Source of the DNA: Pristionchus mayeri
Taxonomy: Eukaryota; Nematoda; Chromadorea; Rhabditida; Neodiplogasteridae
Direction: 5' to 3'
Length of the DNA: 64,000 bases
NCBI GenBank assembly: GCA_036245805.1
Contig: BTRK01000003.1
Location: 21,727,292 to 21,791,291 of the forward strand
Numbering within the stretch: the first letter of the stretch is position 1; every line of letters begins with the position of its first letter. Below are positions 48,620 to 61,404 of the stretch, in pieces. The translations under genes and the position numbers were made by a program. Under the pieces are notes generated by a model. It had not been told where the DNA came from. It searched no databases and worked only from the letters and a program-made list of their open reading frames with translations.

Positions 48620-51224
48620 CTAGAAGAGGCCGAAGAAGGATTTCTGTCTCCCCGAGGGAGAAATGTCCGTCTGGTATCGTTCTTGAGCTGTGTTCATCAC
48701 ATTGTCGTACAATTGTTCCCTCGTCTTGAGCAGTTCAGTCACCAGTTTGTCCTCCTCCTTCAATCGAACCACTGCCGCCTCGTATCTGCAAGCCATACTC
48801 TTCCACTGAGAATCTTGTAGACTACTCTTACGAGCTATGGATGGAAAGTAATCGCTTGTTTGAGAGAGGAAAAAAAAAGGAAGTGAGACCATGATAAGCA
48901 GTTATCCACGTCATTTCCCATCAAATAACCAAACCTTTATGAAAAAATGAAATGAATGTTTTGATAGAACAATTCATGAAGGAGGAATTCTACCAGGAAC
49001 GAACATCTTGATAGATTATCTTTGCCAATGCTAAGCACATTTACATGATCTTTGATCTCTGAGTCCCTCCGTTCACTCACTTTCTCTTCGCTTCCTTGTA
49101 CTCCTCACAGAAAGTGTTCATTTCCGTCTTCTTGAGGAGGAGTGCTGATTCCGCCATTGAGATTCCATTCATCGACTCGTCGCATTTCTCACTCAGAGGA
49201 AGGAAAGTGATCGAGTACCTGCCAGAGAGGATTTACCACCTCATCTACGCATTATGGGGTAGAAGAAGGAGGTTAATCAATGATAGAAAATAAATTACTC
49301 TTGTGGATTATTGGAGCAACAACGTTTGGGTGTTTACATTACAACAATACTATTTATGAAGATTCTTTTGGCAATAAAGAACAATAATTGTAAAGCTCAC
49401 TTGACTTGATTGAGCCAATTATCTCCGTACACACAAAGGTAGTGGGCACGTGGATCGAGTAGTTGAGCGGCCTGAGATCTATCTGTTATTGTTACAACAT
49501 GATAATTTTTGTTCGACGTGCCATCTAGATCGACATTTTTCAAATAAAGCTAGTTCTCAGTTCCAAATTAATTGTATTCTCCTTTGACAGTGAAACTCCC
49601 ACTAAGTCTGTTAAACCATCGAGACAGGCCAAAAGGCCAAAAAAAGAATACCTGAGCCTCTAGTGTGTCCAAGTAGTGGAAAGTGAGTGGGGTGTCTCTG
49701 TCTTCCATATGGAATTTCATGGGCACGAATTCCTCCAGATTGGCGATCTGCTGAGGGACGAAGAACATCGACGCCATCGTGCACGACTTCTTCTTCTGCG
49801 ATTCCTGCAACCAGCCGAGATTACTACCATCGAGAGCATGGAATGGCTCCAGCCTGCTTCGGAGATGACACTAATATATTTGCCTATACACCATGATATT
49901 TTCACCGTGTTTCATGTCTAGTGACCTGTGGTATTTAATGGTCTCACATGGATAAGTCTGACTCCTCCTTCTCTGTCGAAGAGGACGAGCTTGAACTTGC
50001 TCATGGAGGGCGACTTGCAAATGATAGAGACTCCCTTCTCGCGGTACTCATCCTTCACCTCCACCTTGTAGAATGCTGCCTCCTGAAGGCATATTGTTAG
50101 CGTGCAATGGCAAAAAAATATAATATTGTTGTGTATTGTTGTTAAAGTTACCCAACAAGGACGAATTTGACCCATTATTTTTTGTCCTTCATCGAATAGC
50201 CGATGGCTGGATTAGTATAGAATGAATATACAAAAATGCTAAAAATCATTAATAGCCTCAAGGGAAAGACGGAAATCATCAGCGTAATCCCGCGCTCTCA
50301 TACTTTTGCACACTCTCTCGTACACATGACGGGATCAAGATGAGATCAGGGTTTCGTCCTTGTTGGGTAACTTTAAGTTTTAATAACATGATTCTACGAA
50401 CTTACTTATAGAGCAAACATGAATTTAAACATTGATCTTGATAAATAGCATACAAGAGGAAAGAAGTGAGGCTAACCTGCTTGCCAACGTAGGCAGTGAT
50501 GGGTCTTCCTGGCTCGAGAAGGGTCGCCGTGGCCTCGCAGGGAGTTCCCTCTGCCAGATGACGGGCTTGAGCCAATGCCTGCATCATAATCTTATCTCAC
50601 TCAAAAAATATTTATTGTGCTCATTTTATTTGCATGGTACTTCTTCACAACATCATGAAATATGCGAAACTCTTTCATCACAATTCAACTATGATGACTA
50701 ATGCTCGCACATAGAGTAATGCAGCAATGGACTTTCGCATAAAACATGAAATACGGAAGAATAGATAAAGAAATAGCTAGCCTTTGTGCTGATCTGAGTT
50801 GGAATGGGCACTCCTAACTTGGAGAAGAGAGCACCGAAGACTCGACCGACGCCGCCCAGCTCGGAGACATCGAAGCCGTCGAAGTCCATCTAAGATAACG
50901 ACGTCCACCGAATGATCTAGAGACGAGAGCCATACCTGCGATGAAGAGGGTCCGCTGACATCGTAGTTGCGTCGCTTCACTGGGTCGGAGATGACTGCGT
51001 ATGCAATAGAGATCTTCTTGAACTGCTCTTGAGCTGGAACGAAGATATCAGAAAATGATAGCTGCAAAATTGAACTGACCTTTTTCGTCTCCAGGATTGC
51101 GATCCGGGTGGTACTTGAGAGCAAGTTTGCGGAATGAAGCTTTTATTTCAGCTTCAGTTGCTCTTTTATCGACTCCTAACAACTCGTAGTAGTCCTCAGT
51201 GATCTCCGTGGATGCAGGAGCCAT
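48620..51224 (-). CDS. DnaJ (Hsp40) protein of the ARG1-like type
   Basis: Nine minus-strand exons: 51080-51224, 50936-51033, 50782-50889, 50477-50578, 49948-50082, 49652-49804, 49401-49471, 49081-49218, 48620-48785; 371 residues. The J domain is N-terminal ([25 protein letters not shown] with the HPD triad at about residues 40-42). The middle ([41 protein letters not shown]) follows the order of plant ARG1-like J proteins, and a coiled coil precedes the end KSFFGLF. It should recruit Hsp70 through HPD; the client is unknown. The third exon ends at AAG|GC, a weak GC donor; reading on to the GT at about 50745 would add 9 residues in frame. It is divergent from PWP2, with 304 bp between start codons. 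Confidence 0.85.
50146..50372 (-). mobile_element. TTAA-flanked MITE, copy D (CAACAAGG subtype)
   Basis: 227 bp between TTAA at 50142-50145 and 50373-50376, in an intron of the DnaJ gene. Same termini as copy C; the interior matches copy B in length. Confidence 0.85.
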
Positions 51225-51528
51225 CACGACTGAAATCGATGTGTAAATATTAAGAAATGAACCATAAAGAAACACCGGAAACAGTGAAAATCGATGTTAA
51301 AAACCGACGTCATTTTCGGGATGAAATTTCGGCACAGCACGACAACAGGGGGGAAATATTTAACTGTTCCGTGCTAATTTCCTAGAGATCACACTGTGGT
51401 GTTTCACTGCACTCGAATTAGAATTTAAGTTTAATTGATTTTTTGCAATTTTTATGGATAATGTTAAATGATTCTTTCCCAGATCCTCGCTTACCAACCA
51501 ATCCCATCGTTCATGAGCGATTGAAACG
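51225..51528. promoter_or_regulatory. Shared divergent promoter region of the DnaJ gene and PWP2
   Basis: 304 bp separate the two start codons, so core promoters and 5' UTRs of both genes must lie here. No clear TATA box is seen. Confidence 0.45.
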
Positions 51529-54500
51529 ATGGACATCAATTTCAGAGTAAGTATGCGCCTGTAATATTCCATTTTATTTTTGTTGCAACCTTTCCGTGAT
51601 TCCAGTTCTCAAATCTGTTCGGATCAGTGTATAAGAATGGAAACGTACTGTTCTCTCACGATGGTAACTCTGTGATTAGTCCAGTTGGCAACAAGATCAC
51701 GGTTATCGACCTCAAGAAGTTAGTCCATTTTACAAATAAGTTTCAAGTATTTGCTAGCTTTAAATTAGATTATTATACTGTTTGATCTTTCAGCAATGTT
51801 TCTCGGACGCTCAATATTGAAGCTCTATACAACATCACAACCATGGCCATCAATAACAGTGGATCACATCTGCTAGTGGCCAACGAGAGTGAGTTGATAC
51901 TGATTTTTGTAAAAAATACATATAAGATTCTCAAAAATTTTTATTCAATTCCAGAGGGAGAGATCCTCTACGTGAACATGATCACTGAAGCGATTGTTTT
52001 CCGATTCCGTGCGAATCGATCAGTCAAATCCATTCAGTTTTCGCCGGATTGCAAGTGAGTTTTATTTGCGAGTTTGTAGTAATTGATCATCATACAATCA
52101 AAATAGTGCATCTGCAGATCGGTGGCGATGACTCGTGGAGAAGATCTGCAGATCCACCAGATCGCCTCCTCCTCCAATATATTCTCTCCCCTTAATCTCA
52201 AGACGACGTACAAAGTGTCGACGGAGCAGCTCACCTGCTTATCCTGGTCGAGTGATAGCCGGTAAGTATTCCCTGAGTATGAATCCTCCATTGGCAAATG
52301 CAGGTTGATCTGCGTGGGAAGTGGAGACAAGCAAGTGAAGGTGGTGGGGTCAGCGAGGATAGCCAATGGGTACATGGTGCCTCTCGGAGGACACAAGTCC
52401 GATATCGTTACTGCCCAGTTCTTCGATGGATCCTACGATGTAAATTCCCTTTTCACTTTTTTCATATTTATTTGACTTTTTCTCGTGCACATCCATTATT
52501 CTAGCTGGTATCAGTGGATCGGCGTGGTCTGGCGAACACTTGGACGTGCAGTCTGAAGGAGGACGACATCGTATTGAGTGTAGGAGACAACGAAGAAGAA
52601 AACGGAAAAGTGCCCAAATTGACATTCAAGAAGAACACAAAGTTTGTAATCTTATTAGCATCAATTTTATATATTTATTGTGTGATGTTCCAACAAGTGC
52701 ATAACCCATAGAATAGCTTCATGTTTATGTAGATTGTAAGATCTCTTTTCCAGGTCTAATCTCTCTGACCACAATGGAGAAGGCCGTCATATCGACGTAT
52801 CTTCGTGTCGTTTCCACGCCCCCTCCAATCTCCTTGTGACTGCATTCGCCAATGGAGTTTTCGTTCTTCACGAGTTGCCCTCCTTCTCCCTCATCCACTC
52901 TCTTAGGTACGAGGGGGGAAGAGTACAACTCTTTTTTCCAACTAAATATAACAATCGTATGGTTTTCCTGTGAAAGCTGCACGCATGTCGCATGCCCAGT
53001 AACCCGCTGTCCTCGCTCTACCGATGTTGACCCCTTGCCGTGGGCGGGGGGATAAGCCTAAGCGTATACGCCTGTTACCCCTTTTGGGGGCAGAGTCGTG
53101 GTGTTTCTGCAAAGGAACACTTGTGTCTATCGGTTTCCCCTCTGGGCGCGAGTCGGTCGCACTGATTGTTCGTTGACCGGTCGATACCCTAAGGGATGGA
53201 CGGTCTCGAAGGGTCGGGGAATGCTGGGAGGTGGAAGTAGGGGACAGCGGAAGATCAGTGATCTACCCCCGAGTATAGATGCCGATCGATCGGGCACTGT
53301 CCAGGACTGTGTCTACTTGTGTCGAAAGGCCGAGGGGGAGGCACATTTCACAGCTTATAAGACTATGGATATCATCTCTCCAGGAGATGCTTGTTCGAAT
53401 GCGTTATAATTGCAGAGTGTCGAATCTGACGATCTCCTCCATCGGCATTTCTCCCTCTGGAGACTGGCTAGCACTAGGATGCGGCCAAGGCAGCCAGGTA
53501 TTTCTCTCACATCCATGTATTCATTTTTTCTGTAATTATTATTAGAATTCGTGTCTAATTTTGGCCCAAAAATGACACGCAATGAGTCTCGTTCCATTGG
53601 CAGGGTCAGCTGATCGTGTGGGAGTGGCAGAGTGAGAGCTACATCCTCAAGCAGCAGAGTCATCAGCTGACTATCAAGAGTGCCCGTTTCTCCCCCGATG
53701 CAAGTCTACTCGCAACTGCTGGAGAAGACGGAAAGGTGTGAATTCAGATACGGTAGTCCTACGATATTCATGTTGATGGTTGTAGGTGAAAGTGTGGAAC
53801 TGTCGTTCGTGTTTCTGCATCGTCACTTTCGACGAGCACACCTCGGCAGCGACGGGAATCGCGTGGACTCAGAGTGGAAAGGCAGTCCTCTCTTCCTCCC
53901 TCGATGGAACTGTCAGGGCAAGGGATATGAAGAGGTGAGGAATAAGCAAACGAAGAGATGCCAAGGATGAGTGCATTCAGATACCGCAACTTCCGTACTC
54001 TCGTCTGCCCTGATCCGACACCTCTAGGAGCACTCGAGGTACGGTGTATTGCAGAATATGACCATAATAATAAAAACCGATAGAGGGTGTGAGTTTTGTC
54101 TACAATGCAGTTGTTGCAGGTAGATTCCTCGGGCGACGTCGTGTGTGCTGCTGCCGTCGAGGTGTTCCAGGTAATTCATACCCCATTAATATTTATTGCT
54201 ATCAAAAATGGTTATATCATGATAAACAATAATTGATTACATAACAGATCTTCATCTGGTCGATGGAGAATGGGCAGTTGATCGATGTTCTCTCTGGCCA
54301 CTCTTCCACCATCGCCCATATCTCACTCAGGGGAAACACTCTCGCATCCGTATCGTGGGATAAGACACTCAAGTGAGAGATGCATTACTTATTTCACAAA
54401 CGACCATTGTAAAGTTTAATTCGCAAATCTGCTATGAGAGTGAATGTTCCATACTCATTTTAATTTTCCAGATTGTGGAATCTGGTGGATTCTTCATCGG

Positions 54501-56800
54501 AGACGATGGATCTGACGGGGGAGGGCGTGGCCCTTGCCTATGCTCCCACGAAGGATCTCATCGCAGTGCTCTCCCTCGACTCGGTGATCGCCCTCGTGGA
54601 GGGAGCATCCACCAGTCAGATGGGATCCATCGATTGCAAGTCAGTCAAACCTCTCTTTGAAGATATCACCAAAATATTTGGATATTGCTACTATTGATGT
54701 GCGTATTTCTCAAATTTTATAAATGCGTATTCGTATTGAGATACGACCTCGACTCTGCCCGTTCTGAGCACGACAAGATCACGAAGGACTCGTCCGAGAA
54801 GAGCAAGTCAGTTATCATTGCATTATTTTATTTCTGTACGGGGACTCTGATCTTCGTTTCCCCATTATATCACTTATGTAAATATCATAATCATAATATA
54901 ACAATGTCCCCTTGGTGCCCCATCATCTTCCTCTCAGGACATTCACGACGCTCTCCTTCTCCCCTGATTCCTCCCTTCTGCTAGTGGGAGGCCAGTCCAA
55001 TAACGTGTGTCTCTACTCGGTGGAGGATAAACTGCTCCTCAAGAAGTTCGCCCTCACCATCAACAGGAGTTTCGACGGAGTCATCGTCAGTTGCCAATTA
55101 TTTTACCAAAAATAGTCGAGTCTTGAGTACCCGCTGTCCTCGCTCTGCCGACGTTGACCTCTTGCCGTGTGCGGGGGATAAGCCTAACCTTGCGATCTGT
55201 TACCCCTTTTGGGCGCAGTATTGCGGTGTTTCTGCAAAGGAACACCTGTGTCTATCGGTTTCCCCTCTGGGCGCGAGTCGGTCGCACTGATTGTTCGTTG
55301 ACCGGTCGATGCCCTAAGGGATGGACGGTCTCGAAGGGTCGGGGAATGCTGGGAGGTGGAAGTAGGGGACAGCGGAAGATCAGTGATCTACCCCCGAGTA
55401 TAGATGCCGATCGAACGGGCACTGTCCAGGACTGTGTCTACTTGTGTCGAAAGGCCGAGGGGGAGGCACATTTCATACATCCTAAAATATAGGAGAATTA
55501 TGATAGTCCGAGGTGGGAGTAGAGAGTGTTTTGGTTGCAGCTGGACATCAATCGTCGTAACTTCTCCGAGTTCGGGAACATGCGGCTGATAGACACTTCG
55601 GATAGCGAGGAAGAGAATGATGGGAAGAAGGCGATCAAATTGGCAGGGACGAGGAATGGAGACAAGGGAGAGAGGAAGGGACGACCACTCATGGAGGTCA
55701 ACTATGTCGCATTCTGTCCCACTGGTGAGTGATTGGAATGGGCATACGATATCCGATATATCGAAATCCAGTCTTTTGATATGCAATATGAAATTCTCAT
55801 TCAATAGGCGATATTATCGGAGAAACATTTAAATGGTTTCTGAACACATTGAATTTCATAGAAGTTGGGTTGGAATACAGAATTATGGAGGCGGACAATC
55901 GATAATGGCAGGCCGTCGATTCTGTGTGTGTGCGACGACGGGAGTGGAGATGTACTCACTAGACGCCCACTCTACATTCGACCCATTCCAATTGGATATG
56001 GGGACGAACAATGGAGAGGTCAAGAGGTCAGTTAGAGGAGATGGGAACAACACAATTTGTTGAATTTCACTTTCATCCGCTGGTGTGCGTAAAAAGGCGC
56101 GATAGAATCCGCGAAGTGATGAGCATTCCTTTTGATGATTCCTTTTCAGCATGCTGTCTCGGAAGGAATTCGCGCGTGCCCTGAAGGGGTCGATCCAATT
56201 GGGAGACTCGGATCTAATCAGGAGATGCGTGCACGAGACACCCGTGCAGAACAGTCAGTCATCTACCTATTTGATTGTATCGTAGTGAATTGTTAAACTT
56301 CTGCGATTAATAAGTAAGTAGTTGATCTAGAGTAGATAGTATTACACTAGCTCCCCATTTCAGTTGGTCTTCTCTGTTCTTCGCTCTCTCTCCAGTACGC
56401 AGAACGTCTCCTCAAGTGGATGACTGACCCCGAGGGATTCCAGGCCTCCGCTCAAATCGAGTTGTACATGGTGAGAGACCCTCCATTCCACTCGATGATC
56501 TCTTTCCTTCTCAGAAATGGCTGCACTCTCTGCTCGTCGTGCATGCAGCAGCACTGAAGGAGAACGAGAAGACTGCACTCCTCACGGACATCCAGCAGAC
56601 GATACAGTACTACTCACGACTACTCTCCAATCTGTCAGTTGTCGATTACCAGATTGGACACTCCAATTTTACATTGTTTTTAAATGTGTTGGTGCAGGGC
56701 CGAGAGCAACATCAACTCACTCCAATATTTGATAGCAGCGAGGAAGTTGAAGAGGCCGAAGAAGGCGAAGAAAGAGGAGGACGAGGAGATGGAAGAATAA
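51529..56800 (+). CDS. PWP2: PWP2 (UTP1), WD40 protein of the small-subunit processome
   Basis: Exons: 51529-51546, 51606-51718, 51794-51888, 51955-52054, 52118-52261, 52304-52439, 52505-52641, 52754-52906, 53416-53497, 53604-53735, 53786-53934, 53981-54038, 54120-54170, 54248-54372, 54472-54639, 54741-54806, 54938-55085, 55541-55724, 55912-56026, 56150-56253, 56364-56470, 56515-56633, 56698-56800 (868 residues; human 919). PWP2 is a nucleolar UTP-B subunit needed for 18S rRNA maturation. Matches to human run end to end: FSNLFGSVYKNGN, DGNSVISPVGN, the WD repeats (LIVWEWQSESYILKQQ, ATAGEDGKVKVWN, LDGTVRARDMKRYRNFRTL, LASVSWDKTLKLW) and the C-terminal UTP12-like helices. The tail is Lys/Glu-rich. 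Two introns (after 52906 and 55085) each carry one copy of the same 349-bp repeat. Confidence 0.96.
53002..53350 (+). repeat. 349-bp interspersed repeat, copy 1, in a PWP2 intron
   Basis: Starts ACCCGCTGTCCTCGCTCT and ends GGGGGAGGCACATTTCA. GC-rich relative to the intron around it. Nearly identical to 55129-55475 in the same orientation, with the last 240 bases differing at only a few positions. No terminal inverted repeat, poly-A tail or long open frame. Confidence 0.9.
55129..55475 (+). repeat. 347-bp interspersed repeat, copy 2, in a PWP2 intron
   Basis: Second copy, 2.1 kb downstream of the first and in the same direction. The 5' 90 bases differ more than the rest. Flanks of the two copies are unrelated, so the ends are sharp and the unit behaves like a mobile or dispersed sequence. 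Confidence 0.9.
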
Positions 56801-57094
56801 TTGTCCCTTTATTGATTTGTTGGAATTATCGATTGAATAGACGTTTGGTTTTTCTGCGTTGAATTGTCGTTGTTCGAGTTTTACATATTGTTATTTGTTA
56901 CACTTGAATTGTTACGAGGAGAGCGGAGATACTCATAAAGGTTTTTTTGTTGAAAACTTGTCGAATATCATCCCAGGTTCAATGGCCATTCAATCGATAT
57001 CTGATGGGGGTGATGAGAGAAACGTGCATTCATACTACCAAGTAAGGTTAAAGGGAACGGAATGCCTTATTTTGCTAATCCTTTGGTAGTTGAG

Positions 57095-60000
57095 ATGCCG
57101 GTGATCAAGGCGTCGAAGAGTAAGGGGGCATGGAAGAATGTGGCCCTCGAGGGATTGAAGATGGAGGAATGGGCTGAGATAGGCGCATTCGAGGAGTGGA
57201 TACCCGGAGCAGAAGAAGACGATGGAGGGGAAGGAACTATCGAGCAAGAACAGGTATGAGACTGGATTACTCATTATAGAGCAATCTCGGAATTTATAGA
57301 TCGAAGTTACTTTATAATTCGTTTAAAGTTCGAATTTATTGATTATCAAACATTGGCATGCCTTGACCATCTTTTTAGGTTTCCGAGCCGAAGGCAAAGA
57401 AGGAGAAAAAGGGAAAGAAGGAAAAGAAAGAGAATGTGAAGATGGAGACGGATGAGAAGAAGGAAGAAGAAGAGAAGAATGAAGGAGAGGAGAAGAAAAA
57501 GAAGAGGAAGAGAAAGAAGAAGAAGAGTGGAGAGGAGAAGATGGAGAATGGAGATGGAGAGAGTGACGTTAAGAAGAGGAAGATAGAAGATGGTGAAGAG
57601 AAGGAAGAGGAGAAGAAAGAAGACAATGAAGAGGAGAAGAAGGAAGGAGAGGAGGGAAAGAAGAAGAATAAGAAGAAGGCACTCCCGAAGGGAAAGAGAA
57701 GAAGGATGAAACTGGAGAAGAAAAGGGAGAGAGAACGACTTGCGAAGGAGTCAGGAGAAGGGAAGAATGAAGAGGAGGAAGGGAAGAGTGAGGAGAAGAA
57801 GGAGATGGATATGAGTGAGTGGATCAATCTAGGAGTTCCTCCCTCCATCGTCAAGAGCATCGCCAAGTTGGGGTCAGTCTATTTCCAAGTATGGGTATAT
57901 GGTACTCATGAGATTATCGATTGCAGCTTCACCTCGCCTACTTCCATCCAGAGAGAGGTCATTCCCTCTGCCATTCGCGATCGGCTGGACATTCTGGTGA
58001 GTAATATGGGACTATCGTAATCAATGTTTATGACGAGTGCAGTAAATTGATGATGCACGATACCGTAGCCTGGCTCGTGTTGGGACCTCACCCCAGAATG
58101 ATTCTTTTCTCAGGGAGCGGCAGAGACGGGTAGCGGGAAGACACTGGCGTATGTGATTCCCATGCTGGCTCGATTGGAGGACGAAGGGAGGAAGGGAGAG
58201 GGACCGAGGGCACTCATTCTTGCTCCCACCAGAGAACTAGTCATCCAGGTGAGGGGAGGGGAGGAATAATTTGGTGTGATGGGGATACGAGCGAACACGT
58301 GGCACTTATAGTTCATCATAGTCTTTAAATATAAGTTGTTGTTGACATTTGTGAGTGAGTATAACACAAACATCTGCTGTTTGGTGATTGGAGAGAGACT
58401 CTCCCGATGGAGATGACGAATCTTTTACTCAATTGCAGGTTCGCAAAGTGATCGACGCGTTGCTCGTCGGCACCAAGTTCAGAGTGAGTGAGATTATGAT
58501 GTCTGATGTCCAGATCGATAAATGGATATCGGCTACCGTACTCCTTGCAGGCTGCCTCGATCGTGGGAGGACTCGCGCAGCAGAAGCAGGAGAGAATCAT
58601 GAAGCACAAGCCGGAGATCGTAGTGGCAACTCCCGGAAGATTGTGGGCACTCATCAGACAGGTGAGGGAGAGGGAAGGAAGAGAAAATGGAGCAGGGAGG
58701 GGGAAGAGGTGCATTGGAATTAGAAACAAAAAAAGATGTAAATTTAGTCAGAAATTAACGTCAAATGAGGATTAGTAATTGTTGTCTAGGCGGAGAGTGG
58801 TTCGTATCTGGATGACTGGAGTGGAATGAAGTGTCTCATCATCGATGAGACTGATCGAATGGTCGAGAAGGGACACTTCTCAGAGATGACAAAGATCGTC
58901 GACAAGATCAAGATGTATGATGCTTGTTAAAGTTTAAAATTTTGGGAATGTTCTTTTTTGTATTTCTAAAGTCTGAGGAAGAAAGTGGCACCCCGTGATT
59001 CTCTCCTCCCTTCAGTACAGTGGAGGAGAAGCAGCTGAAGATGCAGTCTCTCGTCTTCTCTGCCACTCTCACCTTCATTCGAATCAATGCGAAGAGCGAT
59101 GATGAGGCGAAGAAGGAGACCACCCAGGCGAAGATCGGTGAGGAGGGGGAGGGGGAAGGATGATGGGATGGAAGAGAAGCCGCATTGATTTTTTTCATTT
59201 GTGGAATTTATGGAAAGATTTAAGAGTTATCAATTAATCGGACAATCTTGCCATATTTTGCAGAGGAGCTGGCAAACGTGACTGGTCTTCGTAAGGAGCG
59301 TAAAGTGATCGATCTGACTGCGGGGAAGACCACGGCTGAGACTCTCGTAGAGAGCAGACTCAACTGCAAGAATCTACTGGGGAAGGTGGGCGAGACGAAT
59401 TCATATTGCAGGAGGCGTTTACGGCGTTTGTTAGGATTGCAATTCCTCTTTCGCTGGATGCATATCAAATAGAGCTTATGATGCTCCTTGTGTTTAGTAT
59501 TGAGTGGGAGCCAGCCTGAACTTCTTCTCTCTCCCCAGGACACTTCTCTGGTGTATCTCATCGAGCGATACGGGGGTCGTTCCCTCGTCTTCTGCAACTC
59601 AGTCGACTGCAGCAGGAGATTGTACGGAATCCTTTCGAAGTTGAAGGTGCGAGTGCTGCTGCTGCACGCCAAGATGATACAGAGGGCGAGACTCAACAAT
59701 CTGGAGAAATTTGCAAGTGAGTGGGGGGGGGGGGAACTAGGGGTTGAGGAGACAAGGGAGCATACAAGACTTACACATACAGAATTCAATGGAAACGCTT
59801 AGAAAGCAATAAAACAGTAGGTAGGTGAATTGGTGGTCAAACAGTTTCGAAATTTTAGCTAATTCGTAGAAGGGAATTGTAACTATTAAAGCAAACTGTG
59901 TATGCTTTCGTGGATTGCAGAGGAGGAGAATGTGGTGATGCTGGCTACGGATGTGGCTGCTAGAGGACTCGATATCAAGGGAATCCAACACGTATTCCAC

Positions 60001-61404
60001 TACCAAGTGCCCCGAACGGCTGAGGTCAGTGTGAAGGAAGTGAAATACTAGGGTAGTAAATAGTCATTATACTAAATCTGAACTTTGATCACTCTCTCTT
60101 CTGCAGACGTACATCCATCGATCGGGTCGCACAGCTCGTGCCTCCTCTTCTGGTCTCTCCATCGTGCTCGTCGATCCGACGGAGTCTTCCTTCTACCGGA
60201 AGATGTGCTCCAATCTCAATCGATGTGAGTGCACTTCATCTGTCGACGTTTCATGCGATCAGGTGTAACTCAGGTCTCAGGTGGAACTTTGGGAATATGA
60301 CGTGGTGATTGATTCAAACGGGTTAGATGGTATACAGGTCGCTCGCGTAAACAATATTGAGATGTAATTACCCACATCTAAGAATAGTGTGATTGTCTAA
60401 TTGCTCCTCAGCGACTGATCTTCCCGTGTTCCCCATCGACTGCGAGCCTCTCTTCGATGCGATCAAAGAACGAGTGGGATTCGCCTCCGATATGGACTCG
60501 GCCGAGCATCAACTACAGAAGGTGCGAAGGGGGAGGAGAGAGAGGGGGGGGGATGGGGTCACGAGTGCGATCAGATCAATGCTGTTGTGCATCTCACTTG
60601 TCATAATTCGATGATTCTGGTTATAATGCCTTGCAGAAATCGCACGCCGAGTCGTGGTTCGACAAGGCTGCGAAGGAGGCGGATCTCGATCCAGCGGAGA
60701 GGTGAGGGGGAGGGGAAGAGGGGAGATGAAGACGTTCGTTGGTTACGAAATCCTCATTAGATGCAAGCGCGTATATTGTAATACGCGTATAATACTAAAA
60801 TTTTGTATTTTCTTGTATGGATGGTTTTCAATTAATAGTCCGATCGAGGAATGCTGGATTGTCCAATTCCTCGTTCATCCTCTCAGTGTATGAATTGCAG
60901 ACAGGGAGACGCGGACGAGGCCCACCACGACATGAATACACTGCACGGGATGATGAAGGGACTGGCGGCGAAACTGAAACACGCACTCGCCACCCCACTC
61001 CCTGCCATCGACAGAGCCAATCTACCCGTGAGTACCCCCCCCTCCCCCCCTCCCCTTCCCTTCCCTGCTCCCTCGGAGGAGTGGTGAGCCCTGGTTGAAG
61101 GGCTTTTCATCAAAGTCATCTGAAGGAGAGAAGGGTTGATCTTCCTTGCAGAATACTCGGTATGTGAGTGCAGATCTGGCCACCCAGGCAGCCTCCGGTC
61201 TCACGAGAGAAGCAGTCGAGAGTGCAATGGAGGGAGAGAAGGTTGCGGCCGGTCTCAAGAAGAAGGTACGCGAAGGGAGTACGGTAGAGTACCGTATCTG
61301 TTGAGTATGAATCAGTTTGGATCGACGATTGATTATTGCAGGCACGAGAGTTCCTCGCACTGAAGAAGAAAGTTCTAAAGAAGAAGGAAGAGGAATCTAG
61401 TTAG
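57095..61404 (+). CDS. DDX24: DDX24/MAK5, DEAD-box RNA helicase of 60S ribosome biogenesis
   Basis: Seventeen exons: 57095-57253, 57379-57872, 57927-57996, 58114-58248, 58439-58483, 58551-58661, 58790-58914, 59016-59137, 59264-59385, 59539-59716, 59921-60024, 60107-60224, 60412-60521, 60637-60701, 60901-61027, 61152-61265, 61342-61404; 753 residues. An N-terminal block ([17 protein letters not shown]) shared with DDX24 is followed by about 120 Lys/Glu-rich residues. Helicase motifs: FTSPTSIQ (Q), AETGSGKT (244-251), APTRELV, TPGR, DETD (357-360, in place of DEAD), SAT (395-397), [11 protein letters not shown] and HRSGRTAR (559-566). MVEKGHF after motif II and [10 protein letters not shown] are DDX24-specific. 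It acts in the nucleolus on pre-60S particles. The ATG directly follows a TTGAG acceptor, and PWP2 ends 294 nt upstream. Confidence 0.95.

Noticed and set aside
53098..53409. Open frames of 103 and 112 codons inside the two copies of the PWP2 intron repeat
   Set aside because: The frames begin outside a conserved start and end in unrelated flanks; similarity comes only from the repeat DNA.
57436..58020. Separate Lys/Glu-rich protein
   Set aside because: It is the acidic/basic linker exon of DDX24 in frame with the helicase core.
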